From Limisphaera sp026417315 (lineage in GTDB: Bacteria; Verrucomicrobiota; Verrucomicrobiia; Limisphaerales; Limisphaeraceae): a stretch of DNA of 64,000 bases. The stretch's first letter is position 1. Each line of letters opens with the position of its first letter. The stretch is from contig NZ_JBMVQY010000001.1 of the NCBI RefSeq assembly GCF_049537125.1, positions 186,001-250,000 on the forward strand. Direction: 5' to 3'. Of this stretch, positions 17,604 through 27,433 are shown one piece after another. Position numbers and translations under genes: made by a program. The notes beneath the pieces were generated by a model, which saw only the letters and a program-made list of their open reading frames with translations, had not been told where the DNA came from and ran no database searches.

Positions 17604-17764
17604 CCGCCGGCTCCCGTCAGCGGCTACGGATCTGGGAACTGCCGGCCCCCGCCGCCAGGCGGCGGACCCGAGCCCTCAAGACCCATCGTGGCCTCAAAAG
17701 GGAAACCCCGGAGACGCGTGGACAGCCCGCCGGCGGGTTGTCCGCCAACGCCCGTCGGCGGCTA
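17604..17764. repeat. Dispersed palindromic repeats (relatives of the 54-56 kb island)
   Basis: Two units of the CCGCCGRC...GTCRGCGGCTAY palindrome (17604-17627 and 17742-17764) flank an inverted-class unit (CCGCCGCCAGGCGGCGGACC near 17650). Apart from single-base changes they match the units repeated at 54.6-56.1 kb. They sit just downstream of the gnd terminator in a gene-poor spacer. Confidence 0.7.
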
Positions 17765-18800
17765 TGATATCCCCCGCCTTTCGAACGCATCTGGAGGCCG
17801 CATGATTGGCTCACGGCCCTCATCCCCCCACGCAATCCCCCACATGGCCCGGCCTCTTCCCGGAACTGTGCGGCCTGCACGCCACTCGTCGGCTGATTTG
17901 TCGAAAGCCGAACGGATCGCAGTCCGATGAGGCCCAGGAGATGCCGCCTTTGCCAAGAGCATCTTGCCCAGGTCGTTTGGAGCATGGGCGTTTTCCGCGG
18001 GAAAAGGGTTCCCCAGGCTGCCATGGATTGAGATCCGCAGCCGCCCCAAGGGCCCCCGAAGCGCCGCAGCCCCGCCTGCTCGCCCATCGCCAGAATCTTC
18101 ATCCTCGCACCCCGGCGGGCAGCCAATGGGCGGCACACCCACGCGTTCGCAAGGGCCAGAGACCTCCCGTCCGGCAATTGTCATGGCCGATTACGGAAGC
18201 GGGTTGAAAAGGCACGACATCCCGCAAGAACCTCAACCAAGCTTGCCGCGAGCGCCTTGCCCGTAACGCAACCGCGTGACCGCTGCTTCGATTCCAAGTG
18301 CGATCCAACCCCATGCTCCGTAACACACCGTGGTCGACGCGCCCGTCTTCCTCAGTTTTTGCGCCCGCTTGTCCGGTCCTGACCCGATGCCTGATACGGT
18401 TTCTTACGGACGATTCCCCGGTTTCCCCCCGGCCAAGGACCGGAACTTTCCCGGGACAACATCAGGGTTCATTCCCGATTGTGAAGCCCGCTCGCGCTGT
18501 TAGTCTGGAGGGCGTTCTCGGCAATCCTGTCCGCAATGGCCGCAGAGATCGAAATCCGAAATCACGAGTCGGCATGCCCGACCGGGCAGGGCGACGTCAC
18601 AGACCCGGACCCGCCGGCGCAACAGGACACGCTTCGAGAACGAGACCCGGGAGCGGAACATGGGAATTGGGGTACATTGCAACGAGGTGAACGGTGATGT
18701 ATGCGAAACCCTCCAACATGACGTGGCGATCCGGTTCTTCCGCACGCTGGCCGATACTGCCACGGCCATGGAAGCTCGGAGCCCAACACCCATCCCGGTC
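17765..18800. other. Gene-poor spacer before the NarL-type regulator
   Basis: About 1 kb with only short overlapping open frames on both strands. Their translations are Pro/Arg/Ala-rich and not recognisable. The base composition around 18290-18450 is less GC-rich than in the genes. The spacer presumably contains the promoter of the regulator at 18801, but no confident site was found. Confidence 0.4.
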
Positions 18801-19490
18801 ATGACGTCTGGTCCCATCCGCATCTTGGTCGTGGACGACCATCCCGTCGTCCGTCGAGGCATCCGCTCCTGTTTGCAACGGCAGCCCGGCCTGGTCGTGG
18901 TCGGCGAGGCCGCCGACGGAAAGGAAGCCCTGGAGCTCATCCCCGCCGTGCAGCCGGACGTGGTCCTGACCGACCTGGACATGCCGCGCATGGACGGCCT
19001 GGCCCTCACGGAGGCTGTGCGGCGTCAATTCCCCGACGTAAAGGTCCTCATCCTCTCCATGCACGCGAACACGGAGTACATCCTGCGCATCCTCCAGAGC
19101 GGGGCCCGCGGATACGTCTCCAAGGAGGCCGACCCCCAGGAACTCCTCCAGGCCATCCAGGCCGTCTACCGTGGCGAATCCTTTTTCAGTGCCGATGTGG
19201 CGCGGCTGGCGCTGCAACAAATGGTGTTGTCCGAAGGCGCCGCCAGTGCCGTCCCCGAACTTACACCGCGAGAAAGGCAGGTGCTCATCGGGATCGCCGA
19301 AGGGCTCAGCAACAAACAAATCGCCGAACGCCTGGGCGTGGGCATCCGCACCGTCGAGACCCATCGTCAACACATCATGGAGAAACTGGGGATCCACACC
19401 GTCGCCGGCTTGACCCGCTACGCCGTGGCCAAGGGACTGGTGTCGGCCCAACACCTTCCACCCCAGAACCACACGGCCACCACCAGCTAG
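18801..19490 (+). CDS. NarL/FixJ-family response regulator
   Basis: 229 residues. An N-terminal receiver (RILVVDDHPVVRRGI; phosphoacceptor in VVLTDLDMPRMDG; Lys in GYVSKEA) is joined to a C-terminal LuxR-type helix-turn-helix (LTPRERQVLIGIAEGLSNKQ, then IAERLGVGIRTVETHRQHIM). It should bind DNA as a phosphorylation-controlled dimer. No sensor kinase lies next to it, so it is an orphan in this window. ATG 18801 places the receiver at residue 5; ATG 18768 and the frame start at 18660 are alternatives without a better ribosome-binding site. It ends with TAG. The downstream minus-strand gene is convergent. Confidence 0.92.
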   Translation: MTSGPIRILVVDDHPVVRRGIRSCLQRQPGLVVVGEAADGKEALELIPAVQPDVVLTDLDMPRMDGLALTEAVRRQFPDVKVLILSMHANTEYILRILQSGARGYVSKEADPQELLQAIQAVYRGESFFSADVARLALQQMVLSEGAASAVPELTPRERQVLIGIAEGLSNKQIAERLGVGIRTVETHRQHIMEKLGIHTVAGLTRYAVAKGLVSAQHLPPQNHTATTS

Positions 19491-19793
19491 AGCTCCGGAC
19501 CGCAATAGGCCGTCCTTTGCCTGGTCGTTTGCCCACTTGTCCACGGCACGTTTCAGGGGCGCTCCCTTTCAACCCGGCGCCAGACACCTTCGGTTCCTTC
19601 CCAGCTCCTTTCCGGACCGGCCACCTTTGCGCGCCGTGGTTCCGGCAACCTTCCGCAGCACGCCTCGACTCGGCCCCGTCGGCGGTCCCGAACCGGATCC
19701 TGTCAGAACCCGGACCCCGATAAACCCACGGGGCGTTTCCCCACACCCCGGAGCCAACCCACATGAGGTTCCCCGATTCTCGGGGCCGCCCTC
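19491..19793. other. Convergent intergenic spacer
   Basis: About 300 bases between the NarL-type regulator and the convergent TIM-barrel protein gene. No gene and no clear stem followed by a T-run were found. Confidence 0.4.
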
Positions 19794-20723
19794 TCACCCC
19801 GTCTCCCACCAGCGCCGCAGCACCTGCAGACTCTCCCGGACCGCCTGCTCCAGGCGTTCGCGAGTGCGCTGCCCCGACCCGACCCAGTCGAACTCGATGT
19901 GCAGGGAAAACGGCGCGGCATACCCCTGCTCGCGCAATCGAGGGAAAAGCCTCATCCGGCCGAACTCCCCTTCTCCGAAGGGCACGAAGCGGCGCTTCCG
20001 ATCGGTGTCCTTGACGTACACCACGCCCACATGCGATCGCAGCCGCTCGAAGTGGTCCCGCCACTCGTCCCCGTGCACCAGCAACGCATGCCCCGGGTCG
20101 AACGCCACCGCTACGGTATCCGGAGGAAACCCTTCCACGAGCGCAAGCATTTCGCGCAGGTCGCCTCCGAGGTACTGGCTCGACCCGGCCGGAGAGTGAT
20201 TCTGCAACAGGGCACACATGCCGAGCTCACGATTCCACGCGGCCAGCGCCCGTAGCCGCTCCCGCACCCATCGAAGCTGCGACTCGGTCGGTTGATCGGG
20301 ATCCTTCCGAAGAAACCCAACCCGGTAGTACTTCACGCCCAAACCTCGGGCCGTCTCCAGCACCTCCCGGGCGTGCGGAGACTCCGGCGACAGAATCGCC
20401 GTCGTCAACAGCCACACCCGTTTTCCCCGGGCCCGAAGCAATTCCGCATACCGGGGTAGATCCTCGCGCACGCGCTCGGGCTCGATTCGATCGCGGGGCC
20501 GTACCGCACAATCCACTCCGTCCGCCCCGCTGGAAGCCACCAGGTCGGCCGTCTCCTCCAGGCTCAAGCCGGCCTGCACACAGACTTTGTCAAACAACGC
20601 CACCGGCGGCATGGGCCGAGACGCCGATTCGGCTGCCCGACTTCGGCAGGCCACCGCCCAGACTCCGACCCCGAGGCAGGTGCGCACGAACTCTCGCCGG
20701 GTCAAACGCTCGTGAACGCTCAT
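19794..20723 (-). CDS. Tat-exported sugar phosphate isomerase/epimerase-like TIM-barrel protein
   Basis: 309 residues of the xylose isomerase-like (AP endonuclease 2) superfamily. The N-terminus has a twin-arginine signal (LTRREFVRTCLGVGV) followed by a hydrophobic stretch and AES, so export in the folded state is likely. Metal-site-like elements are DGVDCAVRPRDRIEPE, HSPAGSSQYLGGDL, VAFDPGHALLVHGDEW, VVYVKDTDRKRRFVPFGEGE and FSLHIEFDWVG. Such exported members are abundant in Verrucomicrobiota and Planctomycetota and are usually uncharacterised hydrolases or isomerases acting on sugars. The start was chosen at the MSVHERLTRR methionine; a much longer frame upstream is a shadow of the divergent glycerate kinase. 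It diverges from that gene over a 393-base spacer. Confidence 0.85.
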   Translation of the reverse strand: MSVHERLTRREFVRTCLGVGVWAVACRSRAAESASRPMPPVALFDKVCVQAGLSLEETADLVASSGADGVDCAVRPRDRIEPERVREDLPRYAELLRARGKRVWLLTTAILSPESPHAREVLETARGLGVKYYRVGFLRKDPDQPTESQLRWVRERLRALAAWNRELGMCALLQNHSPAGSSQYLGGDLREMLALVEGFPPDTVAVAFDPGHALLVHGDEWRDHFERLRSHVGVVYVKDTDRKRRFVPFGEGEFGRMRLFPRLREQGYAAPFSLHIEFDWVGSGQRTRERLEQAVRESLQVLRRWWETG

Positions 20724-21116
20724 GAGCACCAGAGTGGCCCGGCATCGATGTCTGTACAAGGACTCCTTGTCCACGCTCGCCTGCCCATTGCCCCCCGTCG
20801 CCACCCTTCCCGGCCTTGTTTCCATGAACCCGCACCTTCCTCGGCCATGAATCCTTGCGCAGGGAGCCTTTGGACACACTTTTCGTGTCGGCCGGGCTCT
20901 CCGCGTGGTTTGTCGTCGGAATCGCAAGGGGTGTGATCCCCGTCGGGGGCCCAATGGCGGAGGAGCCTCCTCGACGGCCGGCGGCAGAACGGTTTTGACG
21001 TCCCCGGGCCCCATGGGCCCAAAGACCGGGATCTTCGGGGCCGGCGTCAGCGGGAAGAGAACCTTCCGCCGGACTCGAGAATTGCCCCGAGCCTGCCCTT
21101 TGCTGATCTTCCCCGC
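20724..21116. other. Divergent promoter region
   Basis: 393-base spacer between the 5' ends of the minus-strand TIM-barrel gene and the plus-strand glycerate kinase. It must hold both promoters, but I could not assign boxes with confidence. Confidence 0.4.
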
Positions 21117-22280
21117 GTGCGCTGCCACGTCTTGATCTGTCCGGACAAGTTCAAAGGCACCCTCACCGCCCTGCAAGCAGCCCGAGCCATCGCGCGCGGC
21201 TGGCACCGGGTTCGGCCCCGGGACACGCTCGATCTTCTGCCGATCAGCGACGGTGGCGATGGATTTGGGGAAGTGTGTGGGCACCTGCTCGGCGCCCAAA
21301 CCCGGCATGCGAGCACGATCGATGCGGCAGGCCGACCCTGTCGGGTGCGTTGGTGGTGGGTTCCCTCCCGCAACCTCGCGCTCGTCGAGTCCGCCCGGGC
21401 CATCGGACTGGCCCGACTGCCACCGGGGCGGTTTCATCCGTTTGAACTCGACACGTCCGGCCTGGGTGCACTCCTGCGGCGCGTGGCCCGCAGTGGAGCC
21501 TCCCGCGTGCTCCTCGGGCTGGGAGGCAGTGCAACCAACGACGGAGGGTTCGGCCTGGGCCGCGCACTCGGTTGGCGGTTCTACGACCGACGCGGCCGCG
21601 AGCTGCTGCGCTGGACGGAACTGTCCCGGCTGGCACGCGTCGAACCCCCGCCGTGCCCCGCGCTGTTCCGAAGTCTCACCGCCGCAGTGGACGTCACCAA
21701 TCCCCTGCTCGGTCCGCGCGGGGCCACGCGCATTTACGGCCCCCAAAAAGGCCTCCGTCCCGAGGATTTCCCGCTGGCGGAGCGTTGCCTGCGGCGGCTG
21801 GCCACGGTCATGGAGGAGTTTTGGCGACGTCCGTTGGCCAACCAGCCGGGAGCCGGCGCTGCCGGAGGACTGGGCTTCGGCGTGCTGGCCTTCGCCCGGG
21901 GCCGACTGGTTCCCGGGTTTGCCTGGGTGGCCCGCCACGCCCGCCTCTGGCAACGGCTCCGCGCCGCGGACCTCGTCATCACGGGTGAAGGCGGCCTCGA
22001 TCGTTCCAGCCTCATGGGCAAAGGAGTCGGCCAAATCGCCCTTGCCTGCCGTCGCCGCCGCGTGCCGTGTCTCGCCCTGGTGGGCCGGCTCACCCCATGG
22101 CCGGACCTTTCCGAGTGGTTCCGGCGCACCTATGCCCTCACCTCGGCTTTCGACGAAGTTCGGGCCCAAACCCGGGCCGCCGAAGCCCTCGCAGAATTGG
22201 CCGAACGCGCAGCCCGCGACTGGTCGGTTGATCTCGTGAGCAACCCGCCGGCCGAAACGCGCAAGCGTGCCGACAGTTGA
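21117..22280 (+). CDS. glxK: Glycerate 2-kinase (GlxK/GarK family)
   Basis: 387 residues starting with GTG. It phosphorylates D-glycerate, giving 2-phosphoglycerate, in the cytoplasm. Family motifs are in order: CPDKFKGTLTALQAARAIA at the N-terminus, SDGGDGFGE, LGLGGSATNDGGFG, DVTNPLLGPRGATRIYGPQK, GAGAAGGLGFG and ITGEGGLDRSSLMGKG. Length matches the family. It ends 145 bases before the convergent fkp gene, and no partner of the glyoxylate or glucarate pathways lies alongside. The link with the galacturonate cluster 3.6 kb upstream is only suggestive. Confidence 0.92.
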   Translation: MRCHVLICPDKFKGTLTALQAARAIARGWHRVRPRDTLDLLPISDGGDGFGEVCGHLLGAQTRHASTIDAAGRPCRVRWWWVPSRNLALVESARAIGLARLPPGRFHPFELDTSGLGALLRRVARSGASRVLLGLGGSATNDGGFGLGRALGWRFYDRRGRELLRWTELSRLARVEPPPCPALFRSLTAAVDVTNPLLGPRGATRIYGPQKGLRPEDFPLAERCLRRLATVMEEFWRRPLANQPGAGAAGGLGFGVLAFARGRLVPGFAWVARHARLWQRLRAADLVITGEGGLDRSSLMGKGVGQIALACRRRRVPCLALVGRLTPWPDLSEWFRRTYALTSAFDEVRAQTRAAEALAELAERAARDWSVDLVSNPPAETRKRADS

Positions 22281-22424
22281 GTCCGGCCTGACTTCCTCCC
22301 TGCGCAGCCCCGGCTCCGAACACCCAAGCCCCTGTGTATCGGCACCCGGTTCGGCCGCGAGGTAATGCCGGAACAACCTCGCGGGCCCGACCTGACGCGC
22401 ACCGGCAGTGGCTTCCGTGAGAAG

Positions 22425-25400
22425 CTAACTTCGCGTGACCTGCAAGCCGGTCGCGGAAATCGTGAAGTCCACAAAGCGGGCCCGCGGATTGGGCGGATTC
22501 CGCGTCAATCGCTCCCGAATCCGCTGCGCCGCGAACGGATCTCTTGCCAACATCAACAGGTAGCCACCCCCGCCCGCACCGGCCAATTTCGCTGCAGCCA
22601 GATCGGACGCCACCGCGTCCAGAATCGCCTGTACCCCCGGCGGATTGGTCCCGGGATCCAACTGCTGATTGAGGCGCCAGCTTTCCCGGATGCACTCGGC
22701 CAGCCCCGCTGCATCGCACCGCTGAATTGCCAGTGCAGCCCGCTCTGCATTCCGGCCAATCTCCTCCAGCACTGCCAACGATGGGGCGTCGTTCAAAAAC
22801 ATCGATCGCACCACTTCGCCGAGGATGTTGCGCGCCAGTCGCGTCAGCCCCGTGTAATACAACAAAAAGCACTGCGCCACGGGGGGCTGCTCCAACAAGT
22901 GCTGCGGCAGCCAGTGCAACTGCGGGGTCTGACGCAAGCCGGGCCGCGTTTCGATCAACTTCACTCCGCGCTCCATCGCCCCCACCTGGTCCTGCCATCC
23001 ACCCCCCGTCCCCAGCAACTGCTCCAGCACGAGCGTCTTCTGGCAAAGCGTCTCCCGATCCCAATCCAGCCCGCACAAATCCGACAGGGCGGCCAGGAGC
23101 GTCATCCCCAAAATGCTGCTCGTCCCCAGCCCACTGCCCTTGGGCACCGCGGCCACCAGCGAAAGCTCGATCCCGCCCCCGAATTCCCGCAGTTGCTCCT
23201 CGAGGCTCGCGAATCCACCATGCACATGGAACCGCGGCAGAAACCCCGCCAGCGCCAAGGCAGCCCGCGCCAACCCGAAGGGGTTTCCCGGCTCCCCATA
23301 CGCCTCCAGGTCCGCAAACGTCCGCAGCCTCGTCTCGGCACTCAGGTCGATCGACCGGATCACCAACACCGGCTCCGGAATGCATTTCGCAAAGACCTGA
23401 ATGGGGGGTTGCCCGTTCAGATCCACCGCCACATTGACCACGCGTCCCCCGTGTTCCAGGCAATAGGGCGGTGTGTCGGTCCAACCCCCTGCCAAATCCA
23501 ACCGGACGGGACTGCGTGCCCACACGATCTGATCCTCCAACACCACACGCCTCGGATTCGCCGGCGTCACTTGCGCCTCGCGCACCAGCATCTCCTGCAA
23601 GCGCTCAAAGGCCTGGCGCTCCAACCCCTCCCAGTCGGCTTCCCCCCGCACCCGTCTCACTGCCGCCTGAAACATCGCCTCCCGCACCGCCAACATCGGC
23701 GGGTCGTCGTCCCCGAACGCCAACGCCTCCCACCCGTCGGCCTCGGCCGCCACCAGCCGCGCCGTGGCCTCCAGATCCAACCGCGAAAACACACTCCAGC
23801 GGCAATGCCGCCGCAACGCCCGCGCCGCCTCACGTCGCAATCGTTCCCGCTGTGCGTACAACCGGTCGGGGTTCACCCGCAGCGCCAGTTGCGCTGCCGA
23901 CAGCCGTTCCACCTGCTGCCAAAACCGCGCCCATCGATCCCCTTGCGTTCCCTCGCCCGAGACCAACCACTGCACGAACTCCGGATCCAGTTCGCGCTCC
24001 GTCACCACGGGGAACAACGGACAAAACTGTAAGTCCAGTCCCGGGGCCAGTCCGGCGGTGCTGCCATCCAGACCCCGCCGCACGAACCACTCGAACGCCG
24101 GCCGACCCAGCCATCGCGTGGTTGCCTCATTCCATGCGCCCCGAAAACCGTCCCGAAAGCCATACACCCGCACACACCAGGCCTCCTCGTCCACGGGCAC
24201 CAGGTCCAGACAAACTCCGGAGGGCAATCGCAACGGCCAGTCGTTCTCCGGCACCCCGGTGATCACCTGCTCATGTCCCAGATGCCACGCCCCACTCACC
24301 ACGCTGTTCTCGATCCACAACGTATGGTGCCGCTCCCGGTCCAGCACCGGCGCCACCCGACAATTCTGCAGCACCTGGTCCGGATGCCGCTGGTCCGTCC
24401 ACTCCCCAGATACCCGGTTTTGCAGGGACACCACCGACTCGATCATCTGGGCCGTCGCCCCAAAATGGTAAAACTCCCCCTCCGGTAACTCGACCACGGC
24501 ACACGAAAGCGCTCGAATCTCCGCATCGTCCCGGACCGGATCCGTCCCCAACGCCAACGCAAAGCCTCCGTAGAATTCGTAGGACACCGGCCGCCCCTCC
24601 GAAAACCCGCCGGATTCTTCCTCCCATCCGCATCTCCGCATCAACACCCGTGCCGCCCGCGCACTCAACAACCAAATCCCCGTGTCGACGCTCCAACGAT
24701 ACTCCAGGGACATCCGCCGGATCTCCGCTGCCGAAGGTTTCTGGCGCGCGAACGCCAGGCGCCCCGGCTGCCGCCGAGGGCAGAACAACACGCCGAAGTT
24801 CTGCGCCACCTCCGGTGGAACCCGCACCCCCACCGCCACCACGTCCACCGCCGGAAACTCGGGCAGCTGGCGACCCAACCGGACCAGTACATCCCCGCTT
24901 GTCAACAACACACAGGCCGGCTCGGGCGCATGACGCAGGAGCCGCTCATACTCGGGCAACTGTACATCCAACAAGGTCTGGTCCAGTCGCTGCCCCCGGC
25001 TCCAGCGCAGCACCGGCAACGGCAGCAACAGCTTGCCCACCGGAGCATACGCCGGTAAGCGCCGACTCTGTCCCCCCGCATGCAACACCAACTTGCGCCC
25101 CTCCCGCAACCAGGCTTCGAAACCCCGGTCTGCGCCGGTCAGTCGCCATGCGGTTGCCAGTAAATGGGCCGTCGCCGCGCCCGAGCCCATGCCGGGCCCC
25201 GGCGGATCCGCTGCCACCACCCACGCGGGCAACCCGCGCCCCTCCAGGCGCGGAAATGCCGCTGCCATGGCCGGAGGCAGAGAAATCAAATACTGCACGG
25301 ATACATCCCGGCTCCCCATACGCCCGCGCAAATTGAAGCGCTCGGACCCACCTGTCGAGACCATTCCCCTCGCCCGATGGGTTTCGATCTCTTCTCGGCA

Positions 25401-25427
25401 CAAATGCCCCACCAGTAACTCGCTCAT
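22425..25427 (-). CDS. fkp: Bifunctional L-fucokinase / GDP-L-fucose pyrophosphorylase
   Basis: Up to 1000 residues, close to the roughly 950-residue Fkp of Bacteroides. The N-terminal half is a guanylyltransferase-type domain (ISLPPAMAAAFPRLEGRG, HAGGQSRRLPAYAPVGKLLL, VDTGIWLLSARAARVL, EFYGGFALALG) with a left-handed helix-like stretch. The C-terminal half is a GHMP kinase: WARSPVRLDLAGGWTDTPPY, the ATP loop PKGSGLGTSSILG, QDQVGAMERG and AGAGGGGYLLML. Together they convert free L-fucose to L-fucose-1-P and then GDP-L-fucose, the salvage route for fucosylated surface glycans. The true start may be the methionine at 25319, which begins MGSRDVSVQYLISLPP. The upstream GT2 gene ends 82 bases away on the same strand. 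Confidence 0.93.
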   Translation of the reverse strand: MSELLVGHLCREEIETHRARGMVSTGGSERFNLRGRMGSRDVSVQYLISLPPAMAAAFPRLEGRGLPAWVVAADPPGPGMGSGAATAHLLATAWRLTGADRGFEAWLREGRKLVLHAGGQSRRLPAYAPVGKLLLPLPVLRWSRGQRLDQTLLDVQLPEYERLLRHAPEPACVLLTSGDVLVRLGRQLPEFPAVDVVAVGVRVPPEVAQNFGVLFCPRRQPGRLAFARQKPSAAEIRRMSLEYRWSVDTGIWLLSARAARVLMRRCGWEEESGGFSEGRPVSYEFYGGFALALGTDPVRDDAEIRALSCAVVELPEGEFYHFGATAQMIESVVSLQNRVSGEWTDQRHPDQVLQNCRVAPVLDRERHHTLWIENSVVSGAWHLGHEQVITGVPENDWPLRLPSGVCLDLVPVDEEAWCVRVYGFRDGFRGAWNEATTRWLGRPAFEWFVRRGLDGSTAGLAPGLDLQFCPLFPVVTERELDPEFVQWLVSGEGTQGDRWARFWQQVERLSAAQLALRVNPDRLYAQRERLRREAARALRRHCRWSVFSRLDLEATARLVAAEADGWEALAFGDDDPPMLAVREAMFQAAVRRVRGEADWEGLERQAFERLQEMLVREAQVTPANPRRVVLEDQIVWARSPVRLDLAGGWTDTPPYCLEHGGRVVNVAVDLNGQPPIQVFAKCIPEPVLVIRSIDLSAETRLRTFADLEAYGEPGNPFGLARAALALAGFLPRFHVHGGFASLEEQLREFGGGIELSLVAAVPKGSGLGTSSILGMTLLAALSDLCGLDWDRETLCQKTLVLEQLLGTGGGWQDQVGAMERGVKLIETRPGLRQTPQLHWLPQHLLEQPPVAQCFLLYYTGLTRLARNILGEVVRSMFLNDAPSLAVLEEIGRNAERAALAIQRCDAAGLAECIRESWRLNQQLDPGTNPPGVQAILDAVASDLAAAKLAGAGGGGYLLMLARDPFAAQRIRERLTRNPPNPRARFVDFTISATGLQVTRS

Positions 25428-25509
25428 CCGGGCCCGGCCTGTGCCGGAGCTTCCACACCTTCACCCGGCGCCGGTCCGGGCCGTGTCCGGTGCGTCTTCC
25501 GTCCCCCGA

Positions 25510-26289
25510 TCAGTCCGCCCCCGCTCCCGGAGCCGCACTCTCACGCGGAGGAAACAACGGCGACCTCACCCATCCCCACCGCGCCAACCGATAAACCACC
25601 GCCGTTTGCAGACAACCCCACCCATAACGGACGCTGCGCCAAAAGTCGATCGAGGAAGCCTCCGGAAAGTACTTCGTGGGACAACTTACCTCCCCGATGA
25701 CATACCCATGCCAGAGAATCTGTGCCAGGATCTGGTTGTCGAACACGAAATCGTCCGAGTTCACCCCATAGTTGATCCTGCGCAACACCTCCGCCGAAAA
25801 AGCCCGGTATCCGGTGTGATATTCCGACAATTTGGCCCCGAGCAGAAGGTTCTCGACCAGCGTCAGGATCCGGTTGGCCACATACTTCCACCACGGCATC
25901 CCGCCCCGCAGGGCCTGACCTCCCAGGATCCGACTCCCCAGGACACACGCGTACACCCCGTTGGCAATCATCGAGGCCATCGCGGGGATCAAGGCCGGCG
26001 TGTATTGGTAATCCGGATGAATCATGATCACTATGTCCGCTCCCGCCTCCAGGGCCAGGCGATAACACGTCTTCTGGTTTCCCCCGTAGCCGCGATTCTC
26101 CGGATGCACATGCACCCGCACCCCCTCCAGCGACCGTGCAATCGCCACCGTGTCGTCCCGGCTGTGGTCGTCCACCACGATGATCTCATCCACGATCTCC
26201 TGCGCACGCACCTCCTCCCACGTCCGACGCAGCGTCCGCGCCGCATTGTACGCGGGCATCACCACCACGATTTTCCTTCCCCGATACAT
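25510..26289 (-). CDS. Glycosyltransferase family 2 (DPM1/polyprenyl-phosphate type)
   Basis: 259 residues with a GT-A fold. VVVMPAYNAARTLRRTWEEV begins the nucleotide-binding strand, IIVVDDHSRDDT follows, and the DxD-like element is MIHPDYQYTPALIPAM. The acceptor side has SRILGGQALRGGMPWWKYVANR and EYHTGYRAFSAEVL. No C-terminal membrane helices are present, which is typical of enzymes transferring sugar to a polyprenyl phosphate. ATG 26289 was chosen because MYRGRKIVVVMPAYN is the usual N-terminus; the longer frame adds 22 unconserved residues. It lies just upstream of fkp, so the two may be a small glycan operon. Confidence 0.88.
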   Translation of the reverse strand: MYRGRKIVVVMPAYNAARTLRRTWEEVRAQEIVDEIIVVDDHSRDDTVAIARSLEGVRVHVHPENRGYGGNQKTCYRLALEAGADIVIMIHPDYQYTPALIPAMASMIANGVYACVLGSRILGGQALRGGMPWWKYVANRILTLVENLLLGAKLSEYHTGYRAFSAEVLRRINYGVNSDDFVFDNQILAQILWHGYVIGEVSCPTKYFPEASSIDFWRSVRYGWGCLQTAVVYRLARWGWVRSPLFPPRESAAPGAGAD

Positions 26290-27433
26290 CGTTTGTCCGA
26301 CCTTGCCCGAGGCCGCGCCAAGCTGCCGAAACTCACCCCGAATTGAGAAGTCCAAAATCAGCCCGTCCCCTCCCGCAACCGCGCTCTTTCCTCCGGATGT
26401 TCAACCCCTCGAATGGCCGAAGCCGACACGGACCCGGTTTCACGCTGCGCCAGCAACCAGCGCGCTGACGCGCTGGCCCGCGTCTGAAGCCGGCCCGGGA
26501 CCACCCACCGGGCACATTCCCCGTGCGCCCGGCCTTCCACGCCCGCCCACCTCGAATCCCATCCCGCCCAGAACGGCCATTCCCTCCCGCCCACGAGCTG
26601 CTCGCCGCCTCTTCAGCTCTTGCGTCTTTGCCGGTGTCCCCCTTCGACGATCTCCGACTCCGCAAATCTGCCCGTCCGACTTCCCCCATGGCATCCCACG
26701 TCCCTCGGCCATGGCGCGGCAGGTCGGACCCTCCACCCATCCGGGCGCGGCATGGGAGCCACTTGAACAGGCATCCGGTCGGCTCCTCACGCCGCGGCAC
26801 TGACACCGCGCCCCCTCGGCGCCCGGGTCACCCAATCCTTCCGGTGGACCCGATCCAGCCCCGGCAGCCGGCCGCAACCCCACCGCCACACGCACCTGGG
26901 CGAGCCATTCGCCCGATTCCATTCACTTCCCCGCACTGCCCCGAGGACAACGTTTCATCACCGCACTCTCGCCGGTCCTCAGACCCTGCGCCCAAAAGCA
27001 CTCCTGCCACATTCCTGTCTTTCGATGCTGTCGAAATGCGCCATCCATCCAGCTCCTGCCCGCCACCCATGTCGCCAATTGACCTCTGCGCCCTCCTGGC
27101 CTGACTCCCGAACGCAACACTTAAATGAAATGTCGCATGCCCCCGTTCGAAACCTCGGGAGGTGCGACCTCGGCAGCCTGCCCGCCCCGCGAAGTTCGGC
27201 GCGCTACAAGATCAGCCTTGAAGGTTTCCCTTACATTACGTCAGTCCCTCATGGCCACCAATCCTGAGGTCCGCCAAGCCGGGCAGCCGGGCACGAGACC
27301 CAGTTCTCTTCCAGTGCCTCCACCTCCTGCCCCCCTTCAGGAAGCCGTCCCAGGCCGTCCCTGGAGCCCCGACGCTGTCCGCGACCTATTTCCGGGCTTG
27401 ACATGAGCGACGGAGGCCGCAAGGATCTCACGC
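26290..27433. other. Gene-poor spacer (about 1.1 kb)
   Basis: Only Pro/Arg/Ser-rich open frames with no recognisable product on either strand. No tRNA-like cloverleaf or terminator was seen. It lies upstream of the divergent GT2-fkp pair and the small gene at 27434. Confidence 0.4.

Noticed and set aside
27398..27426. Promoter TTGACA / AAGGAT before the 183-aa gene
   Set aside because: The -10 box is poor and it would place transcription start essentially on the start codon; AAGGA is better read as the ribosome-binding site.
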